Shown here piece by piece: positions 1 to 11,659 of a stretch of DNA of 64,000 bases. The notes beneath the pieces are model-generated. The model ran no database searches and was not told the origin of the DNA. It saw only the letters and a list, made by a program, of their open reading frames with translations. This stretch comes from Pelomonas sp. CA6 (GTDB taxonomy: Bacteria > Pseudomonadota > Gammaproteobacteria > Burkholderiales > Burkholderiaceae_C), in contig NZ_JAKZFD010000011.1 of the NCBI RefSeq assembly GCF_022549225.1, positions 144,778 to 208,777 on the forward strand. Direction: 5' to 3'. Each line of letters opens with the position of its first letter. Within the stretch, counting starts at the first letter, position 1. Position numbers and translations under genes: made by a program.

Positions 1-63
1 TGATCCATCGCCGGATTGTCCGCGAAGCGCCCGATGCCCGGCCCGGCGTCGCCCCACGAAGGC

Positions 64-126
64 GCAATGTTTTCATGCCAATGACGATAATCAAGCAACA
101 AAACCGCCGCCTGAACCGGGCCAACC
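64..126 (+). promoter_or_regulatory. AT-richer leader upstream of the Lrp-family regulator
   Basis: Bases 64-115 are clearly less GC-rich than the surrounding DNA and lie directly before the ATG at 127. This is the expected place for the promoter, and for autoregulatory Lrp-type binding. I cannot point to a convincing -35/-10 pair or a clear dyad. Bases 1-60 may belong to a divergent gene on the minus strand, but its frame cannot be settled from this window. Confidence 0.3.
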
Positions 127-594
127 ATGCCAACAACGCCTTTGGACGCGCTGGACCGCAAGATCATCGAAGTACTGCAGCGCGAAGGTCGCATCTCCAA
201 TGTGGACCTCGCCGCGCGCGTGCGGCTGTCGCCGCCCCAGGCGCTGCGACGCATGCGCGCGCTGGAAGAGCGTGGCGTGCTGCGCGGCTATGGCGCCCAG
301 GTGTCGCACGAGGCGCTGGGGCTGGGCGTGATCGCCTATGTCAGCCTCAACATCACCGCCCAGGCCTTTGCGCGCGTCCGCGAGCTGGAGGCCCTGTTGC
401 GCGACCAGCCCGAGATCCTGGAATGCCACACGGTCTCGGGCGATTGCGACTACCTGCTGAAGGTGGTGGCGCGCGACCTGAAGTCGCTGTCCCAGTTCCT
501 GACGGACAAGCTGATGCAGCTGGACGGCGTGGCCGACGTGCGCTCGATGATCTGCCTGGAGGAGATCAAGCCGCCCGCCGGGCTGCCGGTCTGA
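127..594 (+). CDS. Lrp/AsnC family transcriptional regulator
   Basis: A 155-residue protein, the normal length for an Lrp/AsnC feast-famine regulator. Residues about 5-60 form the N-terminal winged helix-turn-helix: the LDRKIIEVLQREGRIS start, then LAARVRLSPPQALRRMRALEERGVLRGY. Residues about 70-145 form the RAM/AsnC ligand-binding domain, with the typical CHTVSGDCDYLLKVVARDL stretch and a final CLEEIK strand. Members bind an amino acid and usually control an adjacent amino-acid metabolic or transport gene. No such partner is visible downstream, so the regulated gene may lie to the left of the window. The next gene, xerD, faces the opposite way. The family call is secure; effector and target are unknown. 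Confidence 0.9.
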   Translation: MPTTPLDALDRKIIEVLQREGRISNVDLAARVRLSPPQALRRMRALEERGVLRGYGAQVSHEALGLGVIAYVSLNITAQAFARVRELEALLRDQPEILECHTVSGDCDYLLKVVARDLKSLSQFLTDKLMQLDGVADVRSMICLEEIKPPAGLPV

Positions 595-609
595 TCGGGG
601 CGCGCGGGC

Positions 610-1521
610 TCAGCCGCGCGGATGGTGCTGCGCATGCAGCTGGCGCAGCCGCTCGCGCGCCACATGGGTGTAAATCTGCGTGGTCGACAGGTCGGCGTGG
701 CCCAGCAGCATCTGCACCGCGCGCAGGTCGGCGCCATGGTTCAGCAGATGGGTGGCGAAGGCATGGCGCAGCGTGTGCGGCGAGATGGGGCTGCTGACGC
801 CGGCCTGCAGCGCGTACTTCTTGACCAGCTTCCAGAACATCTGCCGCGTCATCGCCTCGCCGCGGCGCGTCAGGAACAGGTCTTCGCTGGGCAGCCCGCC
901 GGCCAGCACCGGACGCGCCTCGGCAAGATAGCGCAGCAGCCAGCGATGCGCTTCCTCGCCGAAGGGCACCAGGCGCTCCTTGTCGCCCTTGCCGGTGATG
1001 CGCAGCACCGCCTCGCGCAGGCCGACGTGCACGCTCTTGAGCGTGACCAGCTCGCTGACGCGCAGGCCGCTGGCATACATCAGCTCCAGCATCGCGCGGT
1101 CGCGCAGACCCAGCGTGTCCTCGGCCTCGGGGGCGGCCATCAGCGCCTCGACCTGGGCCTCGCTGAGCGTCTTGGGCGTGCGCAACGGCTGCTTGGCGGC
1201 GAGCAGCCTCAGCGTCGGATCGGCGGCGATGCGGCGCTCGCGCAGCGCCCAGCGGAAATAGCGTTTGAAGACCGACAGTCGCCGGTTCGCGCTGGTGGCG
1301 CGGGTCTGCGCATGGCGGGCGCTGGCATAGCCGAGCAGGTCGGCCTCGCTGCAGGCGTCCAGGCTGCGCCCGGCCTCGGCGTCCAGCCAGTCGGCCAGCA
1401 GCCGCAGGTCGCGGCCGTAGGCCAGCTGGGTGTTGCGCGACAGCCCCTCCTCCACCCACAGCGATTCGACAAAGGCGCGTATCGCCTGCTCGCTGTCGCG
1501 CCGCATCGGCGACTGGCTCAC
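610..1521 (-). CDS. xerD: Tyrosine site-specific recombinase XerD
   Basis: A 303-residue tyrosine recombinase, the usual XerC/XerD length. Residues about 8-95 are the SAM-like core-binding domain (FVESLWVEEGLSRNT). Residues about 115-290 are the catalytic domain. The full active-site set is visible: Arg154 in ASGLRVSEL, Lys178 in GKGDKERLVP, His249 and Arg252 in SPHTLRHAF, His275 in LLGHADLSTTQIYTHV, and nucleophile Tyr284. With XerC it resolves chromosome dimers at dif during division. The SPHTLRHAFATHLLNHGADLR wording is XerD-like rather than XerC-like. The gene runs convergent with the Lrp gene and is 7 bases downstream of the Bug protein gene on the same strand. Confidence 0.93.
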   Translation of the reverse strand: MSQSPMRRDSEQAIRAFVESLWVEEGLSRNTQLAYGRDLRLLADWLDAEAGRSLDACSEADLLGYASARHAQTRATSANRRLSVFKRYFRWALRERRIAADPTLRLLAAKQPLRTPKTLSEAQVEALMAAPEAEDTLGLRDRAMLELMYASGLRVSELVTLKSVHVGLREAVLRITGKGDKERLVPFGEEAHRWLLRYLAEARPVLAGGLPSEDLFLTRRGEAMTRQMFWKLVKKYALQAGVSSPISPHTLRHAFATHLLNHGADLRAVQMLLGHADLSTTQIYTHVARERLRQLHAQHHPRG

Positions 1522-1528
1522 GCGGGGC

Positions 1529-2515
1529 TCAGTCCAGCTTGAGCTTCTGCGCCTCCACCACGCGCTTGTAGACCTCGTACTCCGCCTTGATCTGCGCAGC
1601 GAACTGGTCCGGCGTGTTGGCCACGATGATGGAGCCGGTGTCCTCGATGCGCTTCTTCACGTCGGGCAGCTCCACGGTCTTCTTCACCGCGTCATAGACC
1701 TTGGTCACCACGTCCTTGGGCAGGTTCTTGGGCCCCAGGATGCCGTAGTAAGCCATGCGGTTCACCGGCTCCAGCCCCAGCTCCTTGAAGGTGGGGACCT
1801 GGGGCAGCTGGGCCAGGCGCTGCGGCGCGGCGATGGCGATGGCGATCAGACGTCCATCCTTGATGAAGGGCAGCGCCGACGGCAGGTTGTCGAACATCAC
1901 CGGGACTTGGCCCGCCACCGTGTCGTTCAGCGCCGGGCCGGCGCCGCGGTAGGGAATGTGAGTCAGGAAGACGCCGGACAGGTTTTTGTACAGCTCCATC
2001 TGCATGTGGCCGATGCCACCGGTGCCGGAACTGGCATAGCTGTACTTGCCCGGGTTCTTCTTGAGTTCCGCGACGAAGCCCTTGTAGTCCTTGGCCGGGA
2101 AGCTGGGATGGACCACGATCACATTGGGCGTCGCGGCGATGTTGATGATGGGCGTGAAATCCGTCAGCGTGTGGTACGGCGTCTTGGGGTTGATCGCCGG
2201 ATTGGCGGCGGTCGTGGAGACGGTGGCCACGCCCAACGAATAGCCGTCCGGCTGCGCCTTGGCGATCTCGTTGGCGCCGATGATGCCGCCGCCGCCCGCC
2301 TTGTTCTCGACGATCATGGTCTGACCCAGCGTCGGCCCGATCTTCTCGGCGACCACGCGGGCGATGATGTCGGTGGTACCACCCGGGGCAAAGGGCACGA
2401 CCAGTCGCACCGGCTTGGCCGGATAGTTCTGCGCCAGCGCCTGCGGGCTCAGGGCGGCCGCGGCGGCCAGGGTGGCGAGGCTGGCGCTGGCCTGGATCCA
2501 GAGTCGGCGTTTCAT
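1529..2515 (-). CDS. Bug/TTT-family periplasmic tricarboxylate-binding protein
   Basis: A 328-residue exported solute-binding protein of the Bug (TctC) family, which is greatly expanded in Burkholderiales. A signal peptide (residues 1 to about 28, KRR n-region, hydrophobic core, ALAQ cleavage region) is followed by the family hallmark [19 protein letters not shown], then the [18 protein letters not shown] and [16 protein letters not shown] segments that line the ligand cleft. Members capture carboxylates or amides and sometimes pass them to TctAB-type permeases. No permease gene is adjacent, as is common for orphan Bug proteins, so the ligand cannot be named. It may be co-transcribed with xerD. 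Confidence 0.9.
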   Translation of the reverse strand: MKRRLWIQASASLATLAAAAALSPQALAQNYPAKPVRLVVPFAPGGTTDIIARVVAEKIGPTLGQTMIVENKAGGGGIIGANEIAKAQPDGYSLGVATVSTTAANPAINPKTPYHTLTDFTPIINIAATPNVIVVHPSFPAKDYKGFVAELKKNPGKYSYASSGTGGIGHMQMELYKNLSGVFLTHIPYRGAGPALNDTVAGQVPVMFDNLPSALPFIKDGRLIAIAIAAPQRLAQLPQVPTFKELGLEPVNRMAYYGILGPKNLPKDVVTKVYDAVKKTVELPDVKKRIEDTGSIIVANTPDQFAAQIKAEYEVYKRVVEAQKLKLD

Positions 2516-2664
2516 AGGTCTCCTGTCTTGCTTGCTGTGGTACGGGTCGCGGATGTCCCTGGACTGCCGGGACAGGGTCCGAGTATGCGCTGAACGAACA
2601 AATCCTAGCGGAAGCGCGCAGCCTCCCGTCCCGGCGGCACGGTGCGTGCTGGCACACTGGGCGC

Positions 2665-3558
2665 ATGCCGGACATGCTGCTGCTACTGCCCGACCTGCTG
2701 CTGATCGTGGGCGGATTCCTGCTGTGCCGCTACACGGCCCTGGACCGCGAGGTCTGGGCCGCGGCCGAGAAGCTGGTGTATTACCTGCTCTTCCCGGTGC
2801 TGCTGTTCAACTCCATCTCGCAATCGCGGCTGCAGCCGGGACAGACCCTGGCGCTGGCCGGCGCCGGCCTGGCCGTGCTGCTGGGGGGCGTCGTGCTGGC
2901 TTATACGCTGCGCGCCTGGCCCGGCGTCGACGCACGCAGCCATGCTTCGGGCGCGCAGGTGGCTTTTCGCTTCAATTCCTTCGTCGCGCTGGCGCTGGCC
3001 GAGCGGCTGCAGGGCACGCAGGGCGTGGCCTGGATCGCACTGATCGTCGCGGTCTGCGTGCCGGTGGCCAACGTCGCGGCGGTCTGGCCGCTGGCGCGCC
3101 ATGGCGGCCAGGGTTATCTGCGCGAGCTGGCGCGCAATCCGCTGATCCTGTCCACGCTGGCGGGGCTGGCCGCCAACCTGCTGGGCCTGAAGCTGCCGGC
3201 CCCGGCCGCGATCGGGTTGCAGAAGATCGGCCTGGCCGCGCTGCCGCTGGGCCTGATGGCGGTGGGCGCCGGGCTGCGCCTGGGCGCGTTGAGGGACGCC
3301 CCCCGCCTCGCGGCCGCGCTGCTGGCCATCCGCCATCTGCTGCTGCCGCTGTGGGCCCTGCTGCTGGCCCGCTGGCTGGCGCTGCCGGCCGAGCAGGCGC
3401 TGCTGCTGCTCGCCTTCGCCGCGCTGCCCACCGCGTCCAGCGCCTATGTGCTGGCGGTGCGCATGGGCGGCAACGGGCCCTTCGTCGCCGGGCTGATCAC
3501 GCTGTCCACGCTGCTGGGCATGGTGGTGCTGCCCCTTTGGTTGACCGTGCTGCGCTGA
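2665..3558 (+). CDS. AEC-family (auxin efflux carrier-like) transporter
   Basis: A 297-residue integral membrane protein with about ten hydrophobic segments and almost no soluble domain. The N-terminal [12 protein letters not shown] segment followed by [16 protein letters not shown], and the late [22 protein letters not shown] segment, are typical of bacterial AEC/malate-permease-like carriers. The family exports small organic acids or similar anions across the inner membrane. The substrate here is unknown. It stands alone, divergent from the Bug protein gene, with a short 149-base gap between them that should hold both promoters. Confidence 0.88.
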   Translation: MPDMLLLLPDLLLIVGGFLLCRYTALDREVWAAAEKLVYYLLFPVLLFNSISQSRLQPGQTLALAGAGLAVLLGGVVLAYTLRAWPGVDARSHASGAQVAFRFNSFVALALAERLQGTQGVAWIALIVAVCVPVANVAAVWPLARHGGQGYLRELARNPLILSTLAGLAANLLGLKLPAPAAIGLQKIGLAALPLGLMAVGAGLRLGALRDAPRLAAALLAIRHLLLPLWALLLARWLALPAEQALLLLAFAALPTASSAYVLAVRMGGNGPFVAGLITLSTLLGMVVLPLWLTVLR

Positions 3559-3592
3559 CCCACGGCGGCGGGCCGGCAGCGGGCCACGCCCC

Positions 3593-4666
3593 TCAGCGGG
3601 CCAGGGCCCAGGCGATGTGCTCGGCCAGCAGCGCATCGGCCTGCGGCAGCCGTGCCTGCAGCGCCTCGCGCAGGGCCTGGCGGTCCTCCGGGGCCAGGTC
3701 TTGCGCCAGCGCGTTGCCCATCGCCACGGCGAGGTTGCGGCTCCAGCGCGCATGGCCGATGCGGCGTATCGCCGAGCCCTCGGTGCGGCGCAGGAACTGG
3801 GCCTCGTCCCAGGCCCAGAGCTGCAGCAGGCTGGCGTGGCCCAGCGGCTCGCGCCAGTCGAAGTCCGGCAAGGTGGCGCGCTGGGCGAACTTGTTCCAGG
3901 GGCAGACCAGCTGGCAGTCGTCGCAGCCGTAGATGCGGTTGCCCATCAAGGGACGCAGCGCCTCGGGAATGGGGCCGTCCTGCTCGATGGTCAGGTAGGA
4001 GATGCAGCGGCGCGCATCCAGCCGGTAGGGCGCGAGGATGGCGCCGGTCGGGCAGGCCTGGATGCAGGCGCTGCATTCGCCGCAGTGCGCGCTCAGCGGT
4101 TCGGTCTCGGGCAGGGCCAGGTCCAGATAGATCTCGCCGAGGAAGAACATCGAGCCGCCCTCGCGGTTCAAGATCAGCGTGTGCTTGCCGCGCCACCCCT
4201 GGCCGGAGCGGCTGGCCAGCTCCACCTCCAGCACCGGGGCCGAGTCGGTGAACACGCGATGCCCCAGCGGCCCGACGACCGCGGCCAGCCGCTCGGCCAG
4301 CTGCTGCAGGCGCTGGCGCAGCACCTTGTGGTAGTCGCGGCCGCGCGCATAGAGCGACACCTGTGCGCGCAGCGGATCGCGCAGGCCTTGCCACTCCAGG
4401 GCCTGCCAGCCTTCGGGCAGCGTGCGCGGCAGGTAATCCATGCGCGCGGTCAGCACGCTGACCGTGCCCGGCACCAGCTCGGCCGGACGCGCCCGCTTCA
4501 TGCCATGCGCCGCCATGTAGGCCATCTCGCCATGGAAGCCCTGGTCCAGCCAGGCGCGCAACCCCGGTTCGGCACTGGACAAGTCGATACCGGCCACGCC
4601 AATCTGTGAGAATCCGAGCTCGCGCGCCCAGGCCCGCAGCTGCGGCATCAGCGCCGCCGTGGACAT
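3593..4666 (-). CDS. queG: Epoxyqueuosine reductase QueG
   Basis: It catalyses the last step of queuosine synthesis, reducing epoxyqueuosine to queuosine in tRNA with cobalamin and two [4Fe-4S] clusters in the cytoplasm. The predicted protein has 357 residues, close to the family length. Visible marks are ARGRDYHKVLRQRL near residue 115, the first cluster motif CGECSACIQACPTGAI, and the second CDDCQLVCPWNKF, followed by a C-terminal HEAT-like helical region. I chose the ATG at 4664-4666 (MSTAALMPQL) because the family starts just before the RAWARELGFSQIGVAG strand. An upstream in-frame ATG at 4726 would intrude further toward the divergent tsaE. Confidence 0.93.
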   Translation of the reverse strand: MSTAALMPQLRAWARELGFSQIGVAGIDLSSAEPGLRAWLDQGFHGEMAYMAAHGMKRARPAELVPGTVSVLTARMDYLPRTLPEGWQALEWQGLRDPLRAQVSLYARGRDYHKVLRQRLQQLAERLAAVVGPLGHRVFTDSAPVLEVELASRSGQGWRGKHTLILNREGGSMFFLGEIYLDLALPETEPLSAHCGECSACIQACPTGAILAPYRLDARRCISYLTIEQDGPIPEALRPLMGNRIYGCDDCQLVCPWNKFAQRATLPDFDWREPLGHASLLQLWAWDEAQFLRRTEGSAIRRIGHARWSRNLAVAMGNALAQDLAPEDRQALREALQARLPQADALLAEHIAWALAR

Positions 4667-4740
4667 CCGCGGCGGACCGCCGTCGGCGGATGGGGGTGGA
4701 GACAGGACCTCTGGCACAGCAAGCATTCCTTCGAATTTTG

Positions 4741-5235
4741 GTGATTCTAGAAACCCGCGACTACCTCTGGCCCGACGAGGCCGCCTGCGAGCGCTTTGCA
4801 CAGGCGCTGGCCCACGGCCCCGAGATCGGCGATGCCTGCATCGAGCTCGAAGGCGGCCTGGGCGCCGGCAAGACCAGCCTGGTGCGCCACCTGCTGCGCG
4901 CGCTGGGCGTCACGGGGCGGATCAAGAGCCCCAGCTACGCCGTCGTCGAGGACTACGCGCCGCCCGCGCTGCAGGGCCGGCCCGCCCATCATTTCGACTT
5001 CTACCGCTTCAACGACCCGCGCGAGTGGGAAGACGCGGGCTTTCGCGAGCTGTTCGCGGCGCCCGGGCTCAAGCTCAGCGAATGGCCGCAGAAAGCCACC
5101 GGCATGCTGCCGGTGCCGGACCTGCGCCTCACGCTGGAGGTGCAGGACGAGCACGCGCGCCGCGTGCACGCCGAAGCCGGCACCGCCCGGGGTCAGGTCT
5201 TGCTGCAACACCTGGACCGGGAGTTCCAGGCATGA
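4741..5235 (+). CDS. tsaE: tRNA threonylcarbamoyladenosine ATPase TsaE
   Basis: TsaE is the P-loop ATPase that works with TsaB and TsaD to make t6A37 in ANN-decoding tRNAs. The predicted protein is 164 residues from the GTG at 4741. Walker A is GGLGAGKTSLVRHLL (Lys44, Thr45), followed by the family-specific SPSYAVVEDY and the HFDFYRFNDPREWEDAGF switch region. The start is uncertain: the ATG at 4690 adds 17 residues without family resemblance. The stop overlaps the amiC start by four bases (ATGA), so the two genes are translationally coupled. The tsaE-amiC pairing is standard in Burkholderiales. Confidence 0.92.
   Translation: MILETRDYLWPDEAACERFAQALAHGPEIGDACIELEGGLGAGKTSLVRHLLRALGVTGRIKSPSYAVVEDYAPPALQGRPAHHFDFYRFNDPREWEDAGFRELFAAPGLKLSEWPQKATGMLPVPDLRLTLEVQDEHARRVHAEAGTARGQVLLQHLDREFQA
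5189..5203 (+). repeat. Dispersed 15-mer GGGGTCAGGTCTTGC (copy 1)
   Basis: One of four near-exact copies of this word in the window. This one lies inside tsaE, where it encodes part of RGQVLLQ. The others are at 30749, 34611 and 60249 in the opposite orientation. A word of this length is not expected to recur by chance in 64 kb, although codon bias makes QVL-type variants more likely. Confidence 0.5.
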
Positions 5236-6680
5236 CGCGGCCGCAGAAGCACGGCGGCCGCCGCGAGGCGCTGCGCCGCATGGGCGCGCTGGTGCTGGCG
5301 ATTCCCGTCGTCGCCCGCGCGGCCGGCCCGCAGGGGCCGACCATCGTCGCGGTGCGCGTCTGGCCGGCGAGCGACTACACCCGCGTCACGCTGGAGTCCG
5401 ACCGGCCGTTGGCCGCCCGGCATTTCCTCACCAGCAATCCCAACCGCCTGGTGATCGACATCGACGGCCTGGAGTTGAGCCCCGGGCTGCGCGAGCTGCT
5501 GGGCAAGATCAAGCCGGACGACCCCTATATCGCCGGTGTGCGCGTCGGCCAGAACCAGCCGCGCGTGGTGCGCATCGTGCTGGACCTGAAACAGCTGGTC
5601 GAGCCGCAGATCTTCACCATCGCGCCGGTCGCGGCCTACAAGAACCGCCTGGTCTTCGACCTCTACCCGGCCCAGGAACGCGACCCGCTGCTGGCGCTGA
5701 TCCTCGAAAAGGAAACCGCCGAGCGCGCCGCGGCGCAGTCGGTGCAGGACGCCTTGGGCGAGCTGATCGGACGCATCGAACGCCCCGGCACGCCGGTGGC
5801 CAAGGCGCCGGCGCCCGCCCCTGCCCCCGCCACGACCACGACGCCGCCACCCGCGGCACCGGCCTCCACGCCATCCGCCGCCGGCTCCGCCCCGGCGCCG
5901 ACTCCGCCCCGTCCCGCAGCGCCCGCCCCCACGCCCGCGGCGCAGGAGCGGCAGGACAAGCTGGACCGGCTGATCGTCATCGCGATCGACCCCGGCCATG
6001 GCGGCGAGGACCCCGGGGCCGTCGGCCCCAGCGGGCTGCGCGAGAAAGACGTGGTGCTGGCGATCGGCCTGAAGCTGCGCGAACGGCTCAACGCCAACCG
6101 CAACATCCGCGTGCTGATGACGCGCGACGCCGACTTCTTCGTGCCGCTGCATGAACGGGTGCGCAAGGCACAGCGGGTGCAGGCGGATCTCTTCGTCTCC
6201 ATCCACGCCGACGCCTTCCTGAACCCGCAGGCGCGCGGCGCCTCGGTGTTCGCGCTCTCCAGCGGCGGCGCCAGCTCGGCCGCGGCGCGCTGGATGGCGC
6301 AGCGCGAGAACGCCGCCGACGCGGTGGGGGGCGTCAACCTCACGCGCGTCAAGGACACCCAGGTGCTGCGCGCGCTGCTGGACATGAGCACCAGCGCGCA
6401 GATCAAGGACAGCCTGAAGCTGGGCAACGAGGTGCTGGGGCAGATCGGCCGTGTCGGCCGGCTGCACAAGCGTCAGGTGGAACAGGCCGGCTTCGCGGTG
6501 CTGAAGGCGCCAGACATCCCGTCCATCCTGGTCGAGACCGCCTTCATCTCCAACCCCGAGGAAGAGTCCAAGCTGCGCGACCCGGACTACCAGGACCGCA
6601 TCGTCGAGGCGGTGGCCACCGGCATCGCGCGCTATTTCGCGAAGAACCCGCCGCTGGCGCGGCAGCGCTCGCTGGGCTGA
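5232..6680 (+). CDS. amiC: N-acetylmuramoyl-L-alanine amidase AmiC with AMIN domain
   Basis: A 482-residue periplasmic amidase that cleaves the stem peptide from murein to separate daughter cells. The N-terminus has a twin-arginine-like stretch (GRREALRRMG) and a hydrophobic core ending ARA, so Tat export is likely, as for E. coli AmiC. Residues about 37-145 are the AMIN septum-targeting domain (VRVWPASDYTRVTLES). Residues about 195-240 are an Ala/Pro/Thr-rich linker. The Amidase_3 domain follows, with zinc ligands visible as His256 (DPGHGGEDPG), Glu271 (REKD) and His325 (SIHADAF), and catalytic Glu435 (ILVETAFISN). It overlaps tsaE by four bases. Activation by an EnvC/NlpD-type factor is expected from family knowledge. 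Confidence 0.94.
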   Translation: MTRPQKHGGRREALRRMGALVLAIPVVARAAGPQGPTIVAVRVWPASDYTRVTLESDRPLAARHFLTSNPNRLVIDIDGLELSPGLRELLGKIKPDDPYIAGVRVGQNQPRVVRIVLDLKQLVEPQIFTIAPVAAYKNRLVFDLYPAQERDPLLALILEKETAERAAAQSVQDALGELIGRIERPGTPVAKAPAPAPAPATTTTPPPAAPASTPSAAGSAPAPTPPRPAAPAPTPAAQERQDKLDRLIVIAIDPGHGGEDPGAVGPSGLREKDVVLAIGLKLRERLNANRNIRVLMTRDADFFVPLHERVRKAQRVQADLFVSIHADAFLNPQARGASVFALSSGGASSAAARWMAQRENAADAVGGVNLTRVKDTQVLRALLDMSTSAQIKDSLKLGNEVLGQIGRVGRLHKRQVEQAGFAVLKAPDIPSILVETAFISNPEEESKLRDPDYQDRIVEAVATGIARYFAKNPPLARQRSLG

Positions 6681-6734
6681 ACGGGCTCGGGCGGCCCGTG
6701 CCGGTGGCGGGCTTCAGCGCCTGCGCTTGCCCCT

Positions 6735-7241
6735 TCAGCGCTTGCGCTTGAGCAGCGCCACCCCGGCCAGCGCCAGCGCGGCCAGGCCCAGGCTGCCCGG
6801 CTCGGGCAGCTTCTGGGGTTGCGCGGCGTCGAAGCTGGCGCTCAGGTAGACCTGGCTGGGCAACACCTGATCGCGCCAGCTGAAGGTGGCGGAATGGTCG
6901 TCGAAGCTGACCGTCACGCCGCGCAGCGAGGTCGTGAAGGCCACGCTGCTCAGCGGCCCGCCCAGGTCCAGGCCGGTCAGCGTCAGCGTCACCAGGCCCC
7001 CGGTGCAGCTGAAGCCGCAGTAGCGGCTGCGGCTGCTGATGGAAAAGCCGTTGTCGCTGAAGTCATAGGTCTGGTTGCCGAAGTAGTTGCCCTCCGGACC
7101 ATCGCCCACCACATGCGTGTGCAGCCCGTAGTCCAGCGCGCCGGCGCGCAGCTGGATGCCCACGGTCTCGCCCACCAGCCCGGCCTGCGCCGCGCCGCTC
7201 AGCACCAGGGCCGCCAGCGCGACCATCCGCTTCTTGTTCAT
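6735..7241 (-). CDS. PEP-CTERM sorting-domain exported protein
   Basis: A 168-residue secreted protein. It has an N-terminal signal peptide (MNKKRM, hydrophobic core, AQAG). The C-terminus is a PEP-CTERM sorting tag: LPEPGS, then a single hydrophobic segment, ending KRKR. Such proteins are processed by exosortase (EpsH/XrtA-type) and tied to exopolysaccharide or biofilm matrix; no exosortase gene is in this window. The body is a small beta-rich domain with a CGFSCTGG pair of cysteines and no recognised family. I chose the ATG at 7241 because GGAG lies about 9 bases upstream and the signal peptide starts there. Function unknown. Confidence 0.85.
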   Translation of the reverse strand: MNKKRMVALAALVLSGAAQAGLVGETVGIQLRAGALDYGLHTHVVGDGPEGNYFGNQTYDFSDNGFSISSRSRYCGFSCTGGLVTLTLTGLDLGGPLSSVAFTTSLRGVTVSFDDHSATFSWRDQVLPSQVYLSASFDAAQPQKLPEPGSLGLAALALAGVALLKRKR

Positions 7242-7464
7242 CCCGTTCGACTCCATCATCTTTTTGTCTTTGCCGACCACGGCACCCCGAGGCGGCGCCA
7301 AAGGGGAATGCACACGCAAGAAGCGGGCCGTCTGACGGGTGTCTGCGCGATTGCGTTGTCCTGACAAGGACTTGCCACGGCCCAGGGCGAGGACGGAGAC
7401 GCCGGGCGGCTGCCGTCTGTCAAGAAATCCGACAGCCCCCGACGCCTGCGCGCCGGGGCCGCGT

Positions 7465-10806
<3,342 letters not shown>

Positions 10807-10932
10807 TCGCTGGCTTCCCTTTGATGGAAAGCGGGCAGCATAGTCCCCCGCGCAGCGGGGTGACAAAGCTCACGGCCGTCTGGCGCCCGGCCGCGGGGGC
10901 GCCCCGGCGCGCAGCGTCTGAGCGGGGTGGAA

Positions 10933-11589
10933 TCAGGCGCCGGCGGCCTGCTTCTCGCGCCGCGCGGCGCGCCAGCCGCCATAGATCGCGATCAGGCCGG
11001 GGATCACGATCATCGCCCAGATGATCTTGCTCAGATTGGCCTGCACCCAGGGGATGTTGCCGAACATCACGCCGGCCAGCGTCACGCCCACCACCCACAG
11101 CAGCGCGCCGCCGATGTTGTACGCGGTGAAGCGCGCGCGGTTCATCTGCGCGACGCCGGCCACGAAGGGCGCGAAGGTGCGGATGAAGGGCATGAAGCGC
11201 GCGATCACGATGGTGATGCCGCCGTTCTTCTCGTAGAACTCATGCGCGGCGTCGAACGCCCGTCGGTTGAAGAAGCGCGACTGCTCCCACTGGAACACCC
11301 GCGGCCCGACGCGCCGACCGATGCTGTAGTTGCACTGGTCGCCCAGGATGGCGGCGACCAGCAGCACGGTGATCGCCAGTGGCAGGTTCATCACGCCGGC
11401 ACCGCACAGCGTGCCCACCACGAAGAGCAGCGAATCACCCGGCAGCAGCGGCATCACGACCAGGCCGGTCTCGACGAACACGATCGCGAACAGCAGCGCA
11501 TAGACCCAGGCGCCGTACTGCGCGACAAAGGCCGCGATGTGGCGGTCCACGTGGAGGATGAAATCGATCAGGAAGGCAAGGAGTTCCAT
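10933..11589 (-). CDS. DedA-family inner membrane protein
   Basis: A 218-residue SNARE-associated/DedA (VTT-domain) membrane protein. The family signatures ETGLVVMPLLPGDSLLF, GDQCNYSIGRRVG and FMPFIRTFAPFVAGVAQM are all present, with about five hydrophobic segments and a basic C-terminal tail (RAARREKQ). DedA proteins are linked to lipid-carrier (undecaprenyl phosphate or phospholipid) flipping and membrane homeostasis. It is divergent from mutL, with about 70 bases between the two starts. Confidence 0.92.
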   Translation of the reverse strand: MELLAFLIDFILHVDRHIAAFVAQYGAWVYALLFAIVFVETGLVVMPLLPGDSLLFVVGTLCGAGVMNLPLAITVLLVAAILGDQCNYSIGRRVGPRVFQWEQSRFFNRRAFDAAHEFYEKNGGITIVIARFMPFIRTFAPFVAGVAQMNRARFTAYNIGGALLWVVGVTLAGVMFGNIPWVQANLSKIIWAMIVIPGLIAIYGGWRAARREKQAAGA

Positions 11590-11659
11590 GGGCGCGCATT
11601 ATGTCCGCGCCGCATGGCGCACGGCGGCGCGGACCGGGCCGCCCTCCTAGAATCCCGCC

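Noticed and set aside
1..128. Possible divergent minus-strand gene starting at 126-128 or 76-78
   Set aside because: One frame stays open to the window edge, but codon bias only looks good left of about position 65, no family is recognised, and the longest version overlaps the Lrp start codon. The frame cannot be decided.
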